A DNA stretch of 64,000 nt from an uncultured Tateyamaria sp. (GCF_947497045.1 NZ_CANMEU010000004.1:372001-436000); one strand, 5' to 3'. Numbered from the stretch's first letter, positions 34,683 through 44,240 are shown. Notes: generated from the letters alone by a model not told the origin. Numbers and translations: made by a program.

Positions 34683-35098
34683 CACCCGAGACCCTTGCGC
34701 GCCTGCACGCCGCCGCCTTTCAAGATCAACGCGCATGGAGTGCGGGTGAGTTTGCACAACTCATTGACAGTGAACATGTTTTTCTAACCGCGCATGCGCA
34801 CGGCTTTGCGCTGTGGCGGGCCGTTGCGGGCGAAGCGGAGCTGTTGACCATCGCCGTTGACCCCGCCCGTCAAGGGCAGGGGATCGGGCACACCCTGATG
34901 CAGCAAGGCATGCAACAGGCCGCAACAATCGCAGATACGGTATTTCTTGAAGTGGCGCAGGACAACGCTGCCGCCTGCGCACTCTATGATCGTTTGGGGT
35001 TTAAGGTGATGGCCCGCCGCCCCGCCTATTACCAAAGCGGACCGACGCGCACGGATGCGTTGGTGATGCGCGCATCGCTGCCCATCACCCGGACCTGA
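34679..35098 (+). CDS. rimI: Ribosomal protein S18 alanine N-acetyltransferase-like GNAT
   Basis: A 139-residue GNAT acetyltransferase. The acetyl-CoA loop reads R-Q-G-Q-G-I-G and is followed by L-E-V…N-x-A-A-x-x-L-Y, the RimI type pattern. Pairing with tsaB by a 4-base overlap is the usual genome context for rimI, which supports the name. Its known reaction is N-terminal acetylation of ribosomal protein S18. Confidence 0.88.
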   Translation: MTPETLARLHAAAFQDQRAWSAGEFAQLIDSEHVFLTAHAHGFALWRAVAGEAELLTIAVDPARQGQGIGHTLMQQGMQQAATIADTVFLEVAQDNAAACALYDRLGFKVMARRPAYYQSGPTRTDALVMRASLPITRT

Positions 35099-35324
35099 AA
35101 TCCGCTCAAGACACCAACCGCCCTTCGTGCTGCAACGCAAGCACGTCCCGCCCAACAGTTCAGCTTCCCCTTAGGTCATGGGCCTTGCACCTGCGCCAAA
35201 TCAGCAAAAAGCGGTTGACCCCACCCCGCCCCTGCGGCCTAATCCGGCATGATCGCTGCGATCCCGGGCAGGCGTGGCCCCGCTGTTCCTGCCCCCACAA
35301 ACAAAAACCGGGAGTAATACCATA
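35099..35324 (+). promoter_or_regulatory. 226-bp region with candidate promoter of the nucleoside ABC operon
   Basis: TTGACC (35215-35220) and CCTAAT (35238-35243) are 17 bp apart, a moderate sigma-70-like match about 80 bp before the binding-protein gene. GGGAG precedes the start codon at 35325. No riboswitch-like structure could be recognised. Confidence 0.35.
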
Positions 35325-36320
35325 ATGACCCTGATGCAGAAATTCCTCGGCGCGACCGCCGGGCTGGCCCTGTCCGCAGGCGCTGCACTGGCCGAACCAG
35401 CACTGATTTTTGACCTTGGCGGCAAATTCGACAAGTCCTTCAACGAAGCAGCCTTCAACGGCGCACAACGCTGGTCCGAAGAAACCGGCAACTCGTTCCG
35501 CGAAATCGAACTGCAATCCGAAGCCCAACGCGAGCAGGCCCTGCGCCGCTTTGCCGAAGCAGGCGCAAACCCGATCGTCATGGCCGGCTTTGCCTTTGCC
35601 GACGCATTGGGCCAGGTGGCAGCTGATTATCCAGAGACGAAATTCACCATCATCGACATGGTCGTGGATGCGCCAAATGTCCGCTCGGTCGTGTTCAACG
35701 AACATGAGGGCTCGTATCTGGTTGGCATGATGGCGGCCAAAGCCTCTGAATCAGGCACCGTCGGCTTCATCGGCGGCATGGACATCCCGCTGATCCGCAA
35801 ATTCGCCTGTGGCTATGCCCAGGGCGTCAAGGCAGCCAATCCCGACGCGACCGTCGTGGCCAACATGACCGGCACGACGCCTGCGGCCTGGAACGACCCC
35901 GTCAAAGGGTCTGAGTTGACCAAAGCGCAGATCAGTCAGGGCGCTGATGTTGTCTATGCCGCGGCGGGTGGCACCGGCGTGGGCGTTCTGCAAACCGCAG
36001 CGGATGAAAACATCCTGTCGATCGGCGTGGACAGCAACCAGAACTATCTGCACCCGGGCAAAGTCCTGACCTCGATGATGAAGCGGGTGGACAACGCGGT
36101 CTATCAGGCCTTTACCGATGGGTCCGACATGGAAACCGGGTTCAACGTGATGGGTCTGGCCAATGGCGGCGTCGGCTACGCGCTGGACGACAACAACGCC
36201 AGCCTCGTGAGCGCAGAAATGCAGGCCGCCGTTGACGCAGCCTCCGCTCAGATCGCCAGCGGTGAACTGGTCGTGCATGATTACATGTCCGACGACAGCT
36301 GCCCTGCGCTGAACTTCTGA
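35325..36320 (+). CDS. BMP-family nucleoside ABC transporter substrate-binding protein
   Basis: A 331-residue periplasmic protein with signal peptide (1-23). It belongs to the Med/PnrA/BMP family, whose tested members bind purine nucleosides, sometimes other nucleosides. The F-D-K-S-F-N-E-A motif near the mature N-terminus and the late G-V-D-S-N-Q stretch are typical. The gene heads an operon with one ATPase and two permease genes, a complete importer. With DeoD elsewhere in the window, uptake and phosphorolysis of purine nucleosides is the most likely role. Confidence 0.92.
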   Translation: MTLMQKFLGATAGLALSAGAALAEPALIFDLGGKFDKSFNEAAFNGAQRWSEETGNSFREIELQSEAQREQALRRFAEAGANPIVMAGFAFADALGQVAADYPETKFTIIDMVVDAPNVRSVVFNEHEGSYLVGMMAAKASESGTVGFIGGMDIPLIRKFACGYAQGVKAANPDATVVANMTGTTPAAWNDPVKGSELTKAQISQGADVVYAAAGGTGVGVLQTAADENILSIGVDSNQNYLHPGKVLTSMMKRVDNAVYQAFTDGSDMETGFNVMGLANGGVGYALDDNNASLVSAEMQAAVDAASAQIASGELVVHDYMSDDSCPALNF

Positions 36321-36398
36321 TCCGGCATCACTGACACAAGGGTCGCGCTGCGCACGGGTTGCGGCGCGGCCCTTTTCCAATCGGGGAACATCACCGAC

Positions 36399-37925
36399 AT
36401 GACCGCCACCCATCCCGCCATCGAACTCAAGGGCATTTCCAAAGCGTTCGGGCCTGTGCAGGCGAACAAGGATATCTCGATCCGGGTGATGCCCGGCACG
36501 ATCCACGGGATCATCGGGGAAAACGGGGCGGGCAAGTCCACGCTGATGTCGATCCTCTATGGGTTCTACAAGGCCGACGCAGGCGAGGTGTTCATCGCCG
36601 GCCAAAAGACCGACATTCCCGACAGTCAGGCCGCCATTGCGGCAGGCATCGGCATGGTGTTCCAGCATTTCAAACTGGTTGAAAACTTCACGGTCCTCGA
36701 AAACATCATCCTCGGGGCCGAAGACGGGGGTTTTCTGAAACCCTCGCTGGCCAAAGCACGCAAATCGCTGGTCGATCTGGCCGCGGAATACGAGTTGAAC
36801 GTGGACCCGGATGCGCGCATCGAAGAGATCGGCGTGGGCATGCAGCAGCGGGTCGAAATCCTCAAGGCACTCTACCGACAGGCCGATATCCTGATCCTGG
36901 ACGAACCCACAGGGGTGCTGACCCCCGCCGAAGCGGACCAGCTGTTCCGCATCCTCGGGCGGCTGCGCGAAGAGGGCAAGACGATCATCCTGATCACCCA
37001 CAAGCTGCGCGAGATCATGGACACGACCGATACCGTATCCGTCATGCGGCGGGGCGAAATGACGGCCACCGTCAAAACCTCCGAAACGTCGCCCGAGCAA
37101 TTGGCTGAACTGATGGTGGGGCGCAAGGTGCTGCTGCGGGTGGACAAAACACCTGCCGCGCCGGGTCCCGTCGTGCTCGACATCCAGAACCTGCGCGTCG
37201 TGGACGAACAAAAAGTCGAACGGCTGCGCGGGATCGACCTGCAAGTGCGTGCCGGTGAAATTCTCGGGATCGCGGGGGTGGCTGGCAACGGGCAATCCGA
37301 ACTGCTCGAAGTGTTGGGCGGCTACGCGGATGGGACCGGGACGGTCACGTTGAACGGCCAGCCCATTGACCTGACGGGCAAATACTCGGACGGGCGCTCA
37401 CGGCGGACCAACGGGATTGCGCACGTGCCCGAAGACCGCCAACGCGAAGGGTTGATCATGGACTTTGCAGCCTGGGAAAACACCGCCTTTGGCTATCACC
37501 ACGACCCGGCCTACACCTCCGGCCTGCTCAGCAACAACGCCGCGATCAAGGCCGAAACCCAGGCCAAGATGAACCGGTTCGATGTGCGCCCCCCGAACCC
37601 GCAGCTTGCTGCCAAGAACTTCTCGGGCGGCAACCAGCAAAAGATCGTGCTGGCGCGCGAAATCGAACGCAACCCCGACCTGCTGCTCGTGGGCCAACCC
37701 ACACGGGGGGTCGATATTGGGGCCATCGAATTCATCCACCAACAGATCGTGGCGCTACGCGATCAGGGCAAGGCGATCCTGCTCGTCTCGGTCGAACTCG
37801 AAGAAATCCTCAGCCTCGCAGACCGGGTGGCAGTCATGTTCGACGGACAGATCATGGGCGAACGGCTCTCGCAAGACACCGACGAAAAAGAACTGGGCCT
37901 GCTCATGGCCGGGGTGGGTGCATGA
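36399..37925 (+). CDS. Nucleoside ABC transporter ATP-binding protein (double domain)
   Basis: A 508-residue cytoplasmic ATPase with two ABC domains in one chain, as in sugar and BMP-type nucleoside importers. The first domain has G-E-N-G-A-G-K-S (about 46-53) and L-D-E-P-T (about 167-171). The second has degenerate Walker A (G-V-A-G-N-G-Q-S, about 292-299), its signature F-S-G-G-N-Q-Q-K and a G-Q-P-T-R-G-V-D stretch, so only the first is expected to hydrolyse ATP fully. It lies 78 bases after the binding-protein gene. Confidence 0.93.
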   Translation: MTATHPAIELKGISKAFGPVQANKDISIRVMPGTIHGIIGENGAGKSTLMSILYGFYKADAGEVFIAGQKTDIPDSQAAIAAGIGMVFQHFKLVENFTVLENIILGAEDGGFLKPSLAKARKSLVDLAAEYELNVDPDARIEEIGVGMQQRVEILKALYRQADILILDEPTGVLTPAEADQLFRILGRLREEGKTIILITHKLREIMDTTDTVSVMRRGEMTATVKTSETSPEQLAELMVGRKVLLRVDKTPAAPGPVVLDIQNLRVVDEQKVERLRGIDLQVRAGEILGIAGVAGNGQSELLEVLGGYADGTGTVTLNGQPIDLTGKYSDGRSRRTNGIAHVPEDRQREGLIMDFAAWENTAFGYHHDPAYTSGLLSNNAAIKAETQAKMNRFDVRPPNPQLAAKNFSGGNQQKIVLAREIERNPDLLLVGQPTRGVDIGAIEFIHQQIVALRDQGKAILLVSVELEEILSLADRVAVMFDGQIMGERLSQDTDEKELGLLMAGVGA

Positions 37926-38037
37926 TCCCTTCATCTTGCAAAATAAACTCTGGGGGAGTCGCGCAAGCGACGGGGGTAAAACCCCCTAAAACATCGCGCG
38001 TGCGCAGCACTCAATCAGATAACATCGGAGACCACTC
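37926..38037. other. Intergenic spacer with interspersed-motif copy
   Basis: A 112-bp gap inside the ABC operon. On the minus strand positions 37963-37932 resemble the CTCCCC…TATTTT…GAAAG motif found also near 10-35 and 41908-41940. The piece GTCGCGCAAGCGAC (37959-37972) forms a small hairpin followed by GGGGGTAAAACCCCC, a second hairpin. These may trim or attenuate the operon transcript. Confidence 0.4.
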
Positions 38038-39135
38038 ATGGACGTGATGCCCAAATGGGCCGAGGTGGTCCTTGTTCCGCTCATCTCACTGCTGCTGGCA
38101 GCGATCCTGTCCGCACTCGTCATCCTCGCCATCGGCGAAGACCCCATAGCGGCTGTCAACCTGATGGTCACGGGCGCGCTCGGGTCGACCTATGGGTGGG
38201 GCTACACGCTTTATTACGCGACCAACTTCATGTTCACAGGGCTTGCAGTCGCAGTCGCCTTCCACGCGGGTCTGTTCAACATCGGGGGCGAGGGGCAGGC
38301 GATGCTCGGCGGGCTTGGTGTCGCCCTTGTATGCCTGTTCATCCCTTGGCCCCACTGGACCATTGCAGTCTTGGCCGCCACCGTTGGTGCGGCGGTTTTT
38401 GGCGCGCTCTGGGCCGCTATTCCGGCCTATCTACAGGCCAGACGCGGCAGCCATATCGTGATCACCACGATCATGTTCAACTTCATCGCCGCAGCCGTGC
38501 TGAACTACATGCTGGTCAACATCCTGCGTCCCGCGGGCAGCATGGACCCCGCAACCGAGCGTTTTCCCGAGGCGGTCCACCTGCCCTCACTCCATGATCT
38601 GCTTACCCCCTTCGGGATCGCCTTTTCCAAGGCGGCACCCGCCAACGTCTCTCTGGTCATTGCGGTCATTGCCTGCGTGCTTGTCTGGGTCCTCATCTGG
38701 CGCACGCCTTTGGGGCTTGAGATCCGGTCCTATGGCAAATCCCACCGCGCGGCGAGCTATGCGGGCATCGGCGCGGTGCGCATCACCATGATCGCCATGC
38801 TGATCTCGGGCGGGCTTGCGGGCATGATGGCAATCAACAATGTCATGGGAGAGGCAGAACGGCTGGTTCTGAACGCGGTCGAAGGGGCCGGGTTCATCGG
38901 CATCGCCGTGGCGCTCATGGGGCGCAGCCACCCGTTTGGGGTGTTTCTCGCCGCAATCCTCTTTGGGTTCCTCTACCAGGGCGGGGCGGAACTTGCGCTC
39001 TGGACGTCGATCCCGCGTGAGTTGATCGTGGTCATCCAGGCCCTTGTGATCCTGTTCACGGGCGCGCTCGACAACATGGTCCGGATGCCACTTGAACGCA
39101 TATTCCTGGCCATTCGTCGGGGGGGCACGACATGA
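38038..39135 (+). CDS. Nucleoside ABC transporter permease 1
   Basis: A 365-residue inner-membrane permease with eight to ten hydrophobic helices, of the BPD_transp_2 type found with BMP-family binding proteins. Conserved G-G-E-G-Q (about 83-87) and the later E-G-A-G-F-I-G-I-A-V-A-L-M-G block mark the permease core. It overlaps the second permease gene by four bases (ATGA). Confidence 0.93.
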   Translation: MDVMPKWAEVVLVPLISLLLAAILSALVILAIGEDPIAAVNLMVTGALGSTYGWGYTLYYATNFMFTGLAVAVAFHAGLFNIGGEGQAMLGGLGVALVCLFIPWPHWTIAVLAATVGAAVFGALWAAIPAYLQARRGSHIVITTIMFNFIAAAVLNYMLVNILRPAGSMDPATERFPEAVHLPSLHDLLTPFGIAFSKAAPANVSLVIAVIACVLVWVLIWRTPLGLEIRSYGKSHRAASYAGIGAVRITMIAMLISGGLAGMMAINNVMGEAERLVLNAVEGAGFIGIAVALMGRSHPFGVFLAAILFGFLYQGGAELALWTSIPRELIVVIQALVILFTGALDNMVRMPLERIFLAIRRGGTT

Positions 39136-40106
39136 ACTTTCTCGCACTCTTTGATCTGTCGGTTCTGGACTCCACCGTCCGGCTTGCCGTGCCCTTGTTG
39201 CTGGCCTGTCTTGCCGGCCTGTTTTCGGAACGCGGGGGCATCTTTGATATCGGGCTTGAAGGCAAAATGCTGGCCGCCGCCTTCTTCTCGGCTGCCATCG
39301 CCGCCACAACCGGGTCGGTCTGGATCGGCTTGCTGGCCGGGATCGGTGCCTCGCTGACGCTGTCCGCAGTGCACGGGGTCGCCTCGATCACCTTCCGTGG
39401 CAATCAGCTGATCTCGGGCGTTGCCATCAACTTTCTGGCCGCCGGGCTGACCGTTCTCATTGCCCAAAGCTGGTTTCGGCAAGGCGGGCGCACGCCATCC
39501 CTGATCGGCGGCGGGCGGTTCGAGCCGATCACGCTGCCATTCGCAGATGCGCTCACCACGGTGCCATTCTTCGGGCCGCTGTATTCCGAACTGATCTCGG
39601 GCCACTCGATCCTTGTTTATGTGGCGCTGCTTTGTGTGCCCGGTACATGGTACATCCTGTTCCGCACGCGCTTTGGGCTGCGGCTGCGGGCCGTGGGCGA
39701 AAACCCGGCAGCAGTGGACACGGCGGGCGTGTCGGTTGTCGGCCTGCGGTTCGCGGCCGTCGGCATCTGCGGGATTCTGTGCGGGATCGCGGGGGCCTAC
39801 CTTGCCACCGGCCTGCAGGCAGGCTTCGTCAAAGACATGACTGCGGGGCGTGGGTTCATTGCGCTCGCCGCACTGATCTTTGCCAAATGGCGGCCCTGGC
39901 ACGCATTGTGGGCAACGCTGCTGTTTGGATATCTTCAGGCCATTGCCCTGCGTCCGGACATTATCGAAGGGGCGCTTGGGTTCAAGGTACAGGTGCAACT
40001 GCTGGACGCAATGCCCTACATCCTGACGGTGGTAATCTTGGCCGGATTCGTGGGCAAGGCGATCCCGCCGCGCGCCGGCGGTGAGCCCTACGTCAAGGAA
40101 CGTTAA
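39132..40106 (+). CDS. Nucleoside ABC transporter permease 2
   Basis: A 324-residue permease with about eight to nine helices, the second half of the heterodimeric channel. I-F-D-I-G-L-E-G-K near residues 36-44 is the counterpart of the equivalent loop in permease 1. Last gene of the importer operon; the next gene is 102 bases away. Confidence 0.93.
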   Translation: MNFLALFDLSVLDSTVRLAVPLLLACLAGLFSERGGIFDIGLEGKMLAAAFFSAAIAATTGSVWIGLLAGIGASLTLSAVHGVASITFRGNQLISGVAINFLAAGLTVLIAQSWFRQGGRTPSLIGGGRFEPITLPFADALTTVPFFGPLYSELISGHSILVYVALLCVPGTWYILFRTRFGLRLRAVGENPAAVDTAGVSVVGLRFAAVGICGILCGIAGAYLATGLQAGFVKDMTAGRGFIALAALIFAKWRPWHALWATLLFGYLQAIALRPDIIEGALGFKVQVQLLDAMPYILTVVILAGFVGKAIPPRAGGEPYVKER

Positions 40107-40208
40107 CAGCCCACCCGCTAAGGCCAGTTTATACACACTCATCAAACCAGTTTGCTGCGCGGCGGCGAGACACCTTGATTTGGCGCAGAACCCGTCCTAA
40201 CAGGGTTC

Positions 40209-41126
40209 ATGCAAATTTACCTGCCCATCGCCGAGGTATCGGTCAACGCCTTCCTTTTGCTGGGACTTGGCGGAATGGTGGGTATTTTGTCGGGCATGTT
40301 CGGCGTGGGCGGCGGGTTTTTGATGACCCCGCTGCTGTTCTTTATCGGCATCCCCCCCGCCGTGGCCGTTGCAACCGAAGCCAATCAGATCGTGGCGTCG
40401 TCCTTTTCGGGGGTTCTGGCGCATTTCAAGCGAAAGACGGTGGACCTCAGGATGGGGGTCGTGCTGTTGATCGGGGGATTGATCGGGGCCGCACTTGGGG
40501 TGGTGCTGTTCAACTATCTCAAGGCGCAGGGGCAGGTCGATCTGCTGGTCAAGCTGTGCTACGTCGTTTTTCTGGGCGTGATCGGCGGGCTGATGTTCAT
40601 CGAAAGCCTGAATGCGATCCGCAAGACCGCCAAAGGCGGCGCGGTCCCCACACGCAAGAAACACAACTGGATCCACAAGCTGCCGTTCAAGATGCGGTTT
40701 CGGGTGTCGGGCCTTTATATCAGCGTGATCCCACCCGTTCTGGTGGGGCTGTGTGTCGGTGTTCTGGCCGCAATCATGGGCGTTGGCGGCGGGTTCATCA
40801 TGGTGCCTGCCATGATCTACCTGTTGGGGATGCCGACCAAGGTCGTTGTGGGCACGTCGCTGTTTCAGATCATTTTCGTGACCGCCTTCACCACGATGCT
40901 ACATGCGACGACCAACTTTACCGTCGACGTGGTGCTCGCGGTTTTGCTGCTTGTCGGGGGCGTCGTTGGCGCACAGGTCGGCACCCGGATCGGGGTCAAG
41001 ATGAAGGCCGAACAGCTGCGCATCCTGCTGGCGATCATGGTGTTGCTGGTCTGTGGCAAGCTGGCCTTTGATCTGCTGGTGATGCCCTCCGAGTTGTTCT
41101 CGATCGCAGCCGAAGGGGGACACTGA
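40209..41126 (+). CDS. TauE/SafE (TSUP) family sulfite/anion exporter
   Basis: A 305-residue membrane permease built of two related halves, each carrying the family motif G-V-G-G-G-F (about residues 32-37 and 193-198). TSUP proteins move small sulfur or organic anions; the substrate here is unknown. The stop overlaps the start of the TIGR02186 gene (TGATG), a pair often kept together in alphaproteobacteria, implying a shared job. Confidence 0.9.
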   Translation: MQIYLPIAEVSVNAFLLLGLGGMVGILSGMFGVGGGFLMTPLLFFIGIPPAVAVATEANQIVASSFSGVLAHFKRKTVDLRMGVVLLIGGLIGAALGVVLFNYLKAQGQVDLLVKLCYVVFLGVIGGLMFIESLNAIRKTAKGGAVPTRKKHNWIHKLPFKMRFRVSGLYISVIPPVLVGLCVGVLAAIMGVGGGFIMVPAMIYLLGMPTKVVVGTSLFQIIFVTAFTTMLHATTNFTVDVVLAVLLLVGGVVGAQVGTRIGVKMKAEQLRILLAIMVLLVCGKLAFDLLVMPSELFSIAAEGGH

Positions 41127-41875
41127 TGCGCTGGCTGATCGCCCTGCTGCTGCTCGCATTCCCCGTTGCTGCCGAAGAGGTGGTTTTGGGTCTGAGCCAG
41201 GATGAAATCGCCATCACCACCAGCTTTGATGGCTCCGAGATATTCGTGTTCGGTGCGGTCAAACGCGAAGCCCCGATTCCCGAAGGCGAGTTGGGCGTGA
41301 TCGTTACCATTGCAGGCCCATCCGTGCCCGTGACCGTGCGCCGCAAGGAGCGCCGTTTCGGGATCTGGGTCAACACCGATGGGGTCGAGATCGAGTCCGC
41401 ACCCAGCTATTATGCTGTCGCCACCAGTGCCAATCTGGACGAGGTATTGAGTGTACGCGAAAACCTGCGCCACAAGGTGTCGGTGCCCAGCATGATCCAG
41501 TCTGTCAGCGCGCCCAACACGGTGCTGGATGCCAGTGCCTATGTCAGTGCGCTGATCCGCATTCGCGAAAACTCGGGCAATTTCCAACTGCTTGAAGGCA
41601 AGGTCGTCGTGGATGATGAGACCCTGTTTCGCACACGTATTCGCCTGCCCGCGGCGCTGACCGAAGGGGCCTATGAGACCCGCATTTTTCTGACCCGCGA
41701 TGGCAATATCGTGTCGCAATACGAAACGGCCATTGATGTGCGCAAAGTCGGGCTGGAGCGATGGCTGCACAGCCTGAGCCGCAACCAGCCCGTGGTGTAT
41801 GGGCTTATGTCTCTGGCGATTGCGATCTTTGCAGGCTGGAGTGCATCAGCGGCATTTTCCCTGTTGCGCAACTAG
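41126..41875 (+). CDS. TIGR02186 family membrane-anchored protein
   Basis: A 249-residue protein with an N-terminal signal peptide (about 1-16), a periplasmic beta-rich body and one C-terminal membrane helix (about 224-246). The family is defined as a conserved alphaproteobacterial protein next to TSUP permeases and has no proven function; a periplasmic accessory to the permease is the simplest idea. A hairpin (41875-41892) begins at the stop codon. Confidence 0.85.
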   Translation: MRWLIALLLLAFPVAAEEVVLGLSQDEIAITTSFDGSEIFVFGAVKREAPIPEGELGVIVTIAGPSVPVTVRRKERRFGIWVNTDGVEIESAPSYYAVATSANLDEVLSVRENLRHKVSVPSMIQSVSAPNTVLDASAYVSALIRIRENSGNFQLLEGKVVVDDETLFRTRIRLPAALTEGAYETRIFLTRDGNIVSQYETAIDVRKVGLERWLHSLSRNQPVVYGLMSLAIAIFAGWSASAAFSLLRN

Positions 41876-41892
41876 CGCCCGGTCGAGGGCGC
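41875..41892 (+). terminator. Hairpin after the TIGR02186 gene
   Basis: GCGCCC (41875-41880) pairs with GGGCGC (41887-41892) around a 6-base loop. A T-run (TATTTTTGG) comes only about 35 bases later, so this is a weak intrinsic terminator at best. Confidence 0.35.
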
Positions 41893-41950
41893 GAGAGGCC
41901 AGCCCCTCAAACTCCCCGCGGTATTTTTGGTCGAAAGAAACCGGACCCCG

Positions 41951-43483
41951 TCAGATTTCGGGCTCGGTTGCATCCAGGGTGAGCGGTGCGGCAGGTGTGC
42001 TGCGCAGATCATCAATGGTGAGCGGGTTTGTCGGCTTTGACAGCCGGTTGCGCACCACCCAGATCAGCCGATCCTGCGCCCGTGTGATCGCCACATAGGC
42101 CAGCCGTTTCCACAGTGGCTGCCCGGCCTCGGATCGTCCCATCCGCGCCGCGCCGTATAGGTCTGGCGCAAAGACCTGCACCGTGTCCCACTGGCTGCCT
42201 TGTGCTTTGTGGATCGTCACCGCCGCCCCGTGCAGGAACGTCGCCCCCATGCGCGCGGCGTAGGGGATGAACGGTTCTTCTTCATCCGGTTTTTCGATTT
42301 TCACAATGGAGGCCGCCGACACTTGAGGGTCCTCCGCCCCCATCACATGCAAACGCGAAAAGCCCGGCTTGCGCCCCTCCCCCAGATAGATCACCTGCGC
42401 CCCCTTGATCAGGCCGCGCGCCTCGAGGTCCAGCCGTTTCTTGCGATGTTTCAGCGGAAGTTCGAGGCCGTCGCAAATCAGCGGCTCCCCTTCGATCAGC
42501 GCATCCTGCGGCGCGCCATAGACATCGCGGAATGCGTTGATCAGCCGGATGCGTGTGGCGTTGCGCCAGACCAGAACGGGGCTGCGCGCCATCAGATCAA
42601 CCTCCACCCGCTGACCCCAGACAACGCGTTCGTCACGAGCGGCAGCCTCTTCCACCATCTTTTCAAAGCGGTAAAAGTCCACCTCGGGGTCCGCCAAAGC
42701 GTGCGCAAGGTCAAGGATCGGGTTGTCCGCCTCTTGCCGGTGGATGCGATTGAGGTTCAGCACGCGGGGGGCGGGCAGTTTTTCAAACACCATCGCACCG
42801 GATTGATTGACCGGGGCAAGCTGCGCCGGATCACCAAACATCAACAGAGTGGGAAAGATTTCCTTGAGATCCCCGAACTGCTTGTCATCCAGCATCGACG
42901 CCTCGTCGATGAACCCGATATCCAGCGGTTCCTCGCGGCGTTTCCAACCTGTGATAAAGTCCGAACCGCGCAGGCCCGCCGCCGCCAATGCGCCGGGGAT
43001 CGACTTGTTGCCCTGATAGAACGCATAGGCCCGGTCGAGGGCTTGGTCGGTCAGCCCTTCGACCTCGGGGCGGTCACCATTGCCTGCGAGCCACTCGGCA
43101 ATCCGCTCGTATTCCGGGTCATAGACCGGCGTATAAAGAATACGGTGGATCGTGGTCGCGGGCACCCCGCGAAAGCGCAAGACACTTGCCGCCTTGTTGG
43201 TGGGCGCGAGGATGGCGAGGGTGCGTTTGTCTTTACGCTTGCGTGATTCATAGTCGCCCGACACGATCTCGACTCCTGCCGCCTCAAGCGCCTTGTAAAG
43301 CTCGGCCAACAGCAGTGTCTTGCCCGACCCGGCCTTGCCCGTGATCGCCATGACGGAGGTTTTGGAGGACTTGGGCGGCATCAAAAGCGCGTCGTCCAGA
43401 TCAACCCCCGCGCCGCGCAACATGTCCGTTACGGCATCAAAGGCGCTCGCCTGATCGTCAGAAAGGGAGAGGGTCGTCGTCAT
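41951..43483 (-). CDS. RecD-like ATP-dependent DNA helicase
   Basis: A 510-residue superfamily 1B helicase resembling the RecD/TraA motor. Walker A is G-K-A-G-S-G-K55-T56; motif II is D193-E194-A-S; the C-terminal UvrD-type half has H-K-A-Q-G-S-Q-W-D and Y-V-A-I-T-R-A, which couple ATP use to single-strand movement. It lacks the long N-terminal domain of RecD2. Nearby genes give no clue to a partner. Role in DNA repair or recombination is inferred. Confidence 0.88.
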   Translation of the reverse strand: MTTTLSLSDDQASAFDAVTDMLRGAGVDLDDALLMPPKSSKTSVMAITGKAGSGKTLLLAELYKALEAAGVEIVSGDYESRKRKDKRTLAILAPTNKAASVLRFRGVPATTIHRILYTPVYDPEYERIAEWLAGNGDRPEVEGLTDQALDRAYAFYQGNKSIPGALAAAGLRGSDFITGWKRREEPLDIGFIDEASMLDDKQFGDLKEIFPTLLMFGDPAQLAPVNQSGAMVFEKLPAPRVLNLNRIHRQEADNPILDLAHALADPEVDFYRFEKMVEEAAARDERVVWGQRVEVDLMARSPVLVWRNATRIRLINAFRDVYGAPQDALIEGEPLICDGLELPLKHRKKRLDLEARGLIKGAQVIYLGEGRKPGFSRLHVMGAEDPQVSAASIVKIEKPDEEEPFIPYAARMGATFLHGAAVTIHKAQGSQWDTVQVFAPDLYGAARMGRSEAGQPLWKRLAYVAITRAQDRLIWVVRNRLSKPTNPLTIDDLRSTPAAPLTLDATEPEI

Positions 43484-43542
43484 GTCGCGACCCTACAGTT
43501 GGGTCGCGACAGGGGCCAGCGCGTTTCGCCGCGCGGCGGGAA

Positions 43543-44178
43543 TTAGGCTGTGCGTGCGAAAGGTTCGGGGGCGATTGTCCCGAAGGCGCGATCAAACCAC
43601 TGGCGCGAACGCTCAAGCGGCACGCCCGCACGTTCTGCCACCTTGGCGGCGGCACCTTGCTCGAAATGCCACAGCCCGACGCTGATCTGATCGCGGCCCG
43701 TGCCTGCGCTGCCCAGCACCTCTGGGGAGGAGCCGATCATACGGTAAATGCGGACCATGCGCGCATCAAAGACCCCGACGAAGTGTTCGACACCAAAATT
43801 CTGCATGATCTCACCCCCGCCCAGCATCAGCGCAGCGGCCACGTGGCTACCAGCGCCACGGGTCAGGCAAAACCGGGTGCATTCCCAAATGACCGGGCTG
43901 GTAATGGGGCCAGAGATCAGATCGCCAAAGTGCTCGTTCACCATAGTGCGCCCGGTCGTCGGCAGAAACCGCATGGACCCGCCATGGCTGCCGTCAGGTT
44001 CTTCCCAGATCACATAAAGCGGGTTCAGGTCATCATATTCGTCACGCTCGCACCCATCAGCATCAATGCTGACATCCCAGCCAAGTCGGGTTTTGAACTG
44101 ATCCGCACGGTCGCGAAACATGGTGCGGGCAAGTTTGGGGTGATCAACCAAGTCGGAGGCATAAAGATAGCGCAGCAT
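43543..44178 (-). CDS. Acyl-homoserine-lactone synthase (LuxI family)
   Basis: Makes an N-acyl-homoserine lactone signal from S-adenosylmethionine and an acyl carrier (ACP or CoA). The 211-residue protein keeps the family invariants: Arg24, Phe28, Trp34, Asp46/Asp49 in the E-R-D-E-Y-D-D stretch, Arg70, Phe84, Glu99 and Arg102. AAGGA precedes the ATG. It is transcribed after the luxR-type gene on the same strand but has its own 113-bp upstream region with a perfect CtrA box and an adjacent palindrome. Acyl chain length is not predictable. Confidence 0.95.
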   Translation of the reverse strand: MLRYLYASDLVDHPKLARTMFRDRADQFKTRLGWDVSIDADGCERDEYDDLNPLYVIWEEPDGSHGGSMRFLPTTGRTMVNEHFGDLISGPITSPVIWECTRFCLTRGAGSHVAAALMLGGGEIMQNFGVEHFVGVFDARMVRIYRMIGSSPEVLGSAGTGRDQISVGLWHFEQGAAAKVAERAGVPLERSRQWFDRAFGTIAPEPFARTA

Positions 44179-44224
44179 TTCAGGATTCCTTGTCAGACCA
44201 GAGCAGGTATGACCGAAACACTAC

Positions 44225-44240
44225 TTAAACGTGCGTTAAC
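44225..44240. promoter_or_regulatory. Perfect CtrA-type box upstream of luxI
   Basis: TTAA (44225-44228), seven bases, TTAAC (44236-44240): the full CtrA consensus TTAA-N7-TTAAC with no mismatch. It ends 47 bp upstream of the luxI start codon. CtrA control of this gene is inferred from the site alone. Confidence 0.6.

Noticed and set aside
35160-35705. 181-codon open frame on the minus strand
   Set aside because: Mostly antisense of the nucleoside-binding protein gene and low in coding signals.
35751-37295. 514-codon open frame on the minus strand
   Set aside because: Antisense of the nucleoside ABC binding protein and ATPase genes; His/Asp/Gln-rich without homology.
40175-41071. 298-codon open frame on the plus strand
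   Set aside because: Same-strand shadow of the TSUP permease gene in another frame; Arg/Gly/His-rich composition is unlike a protein.
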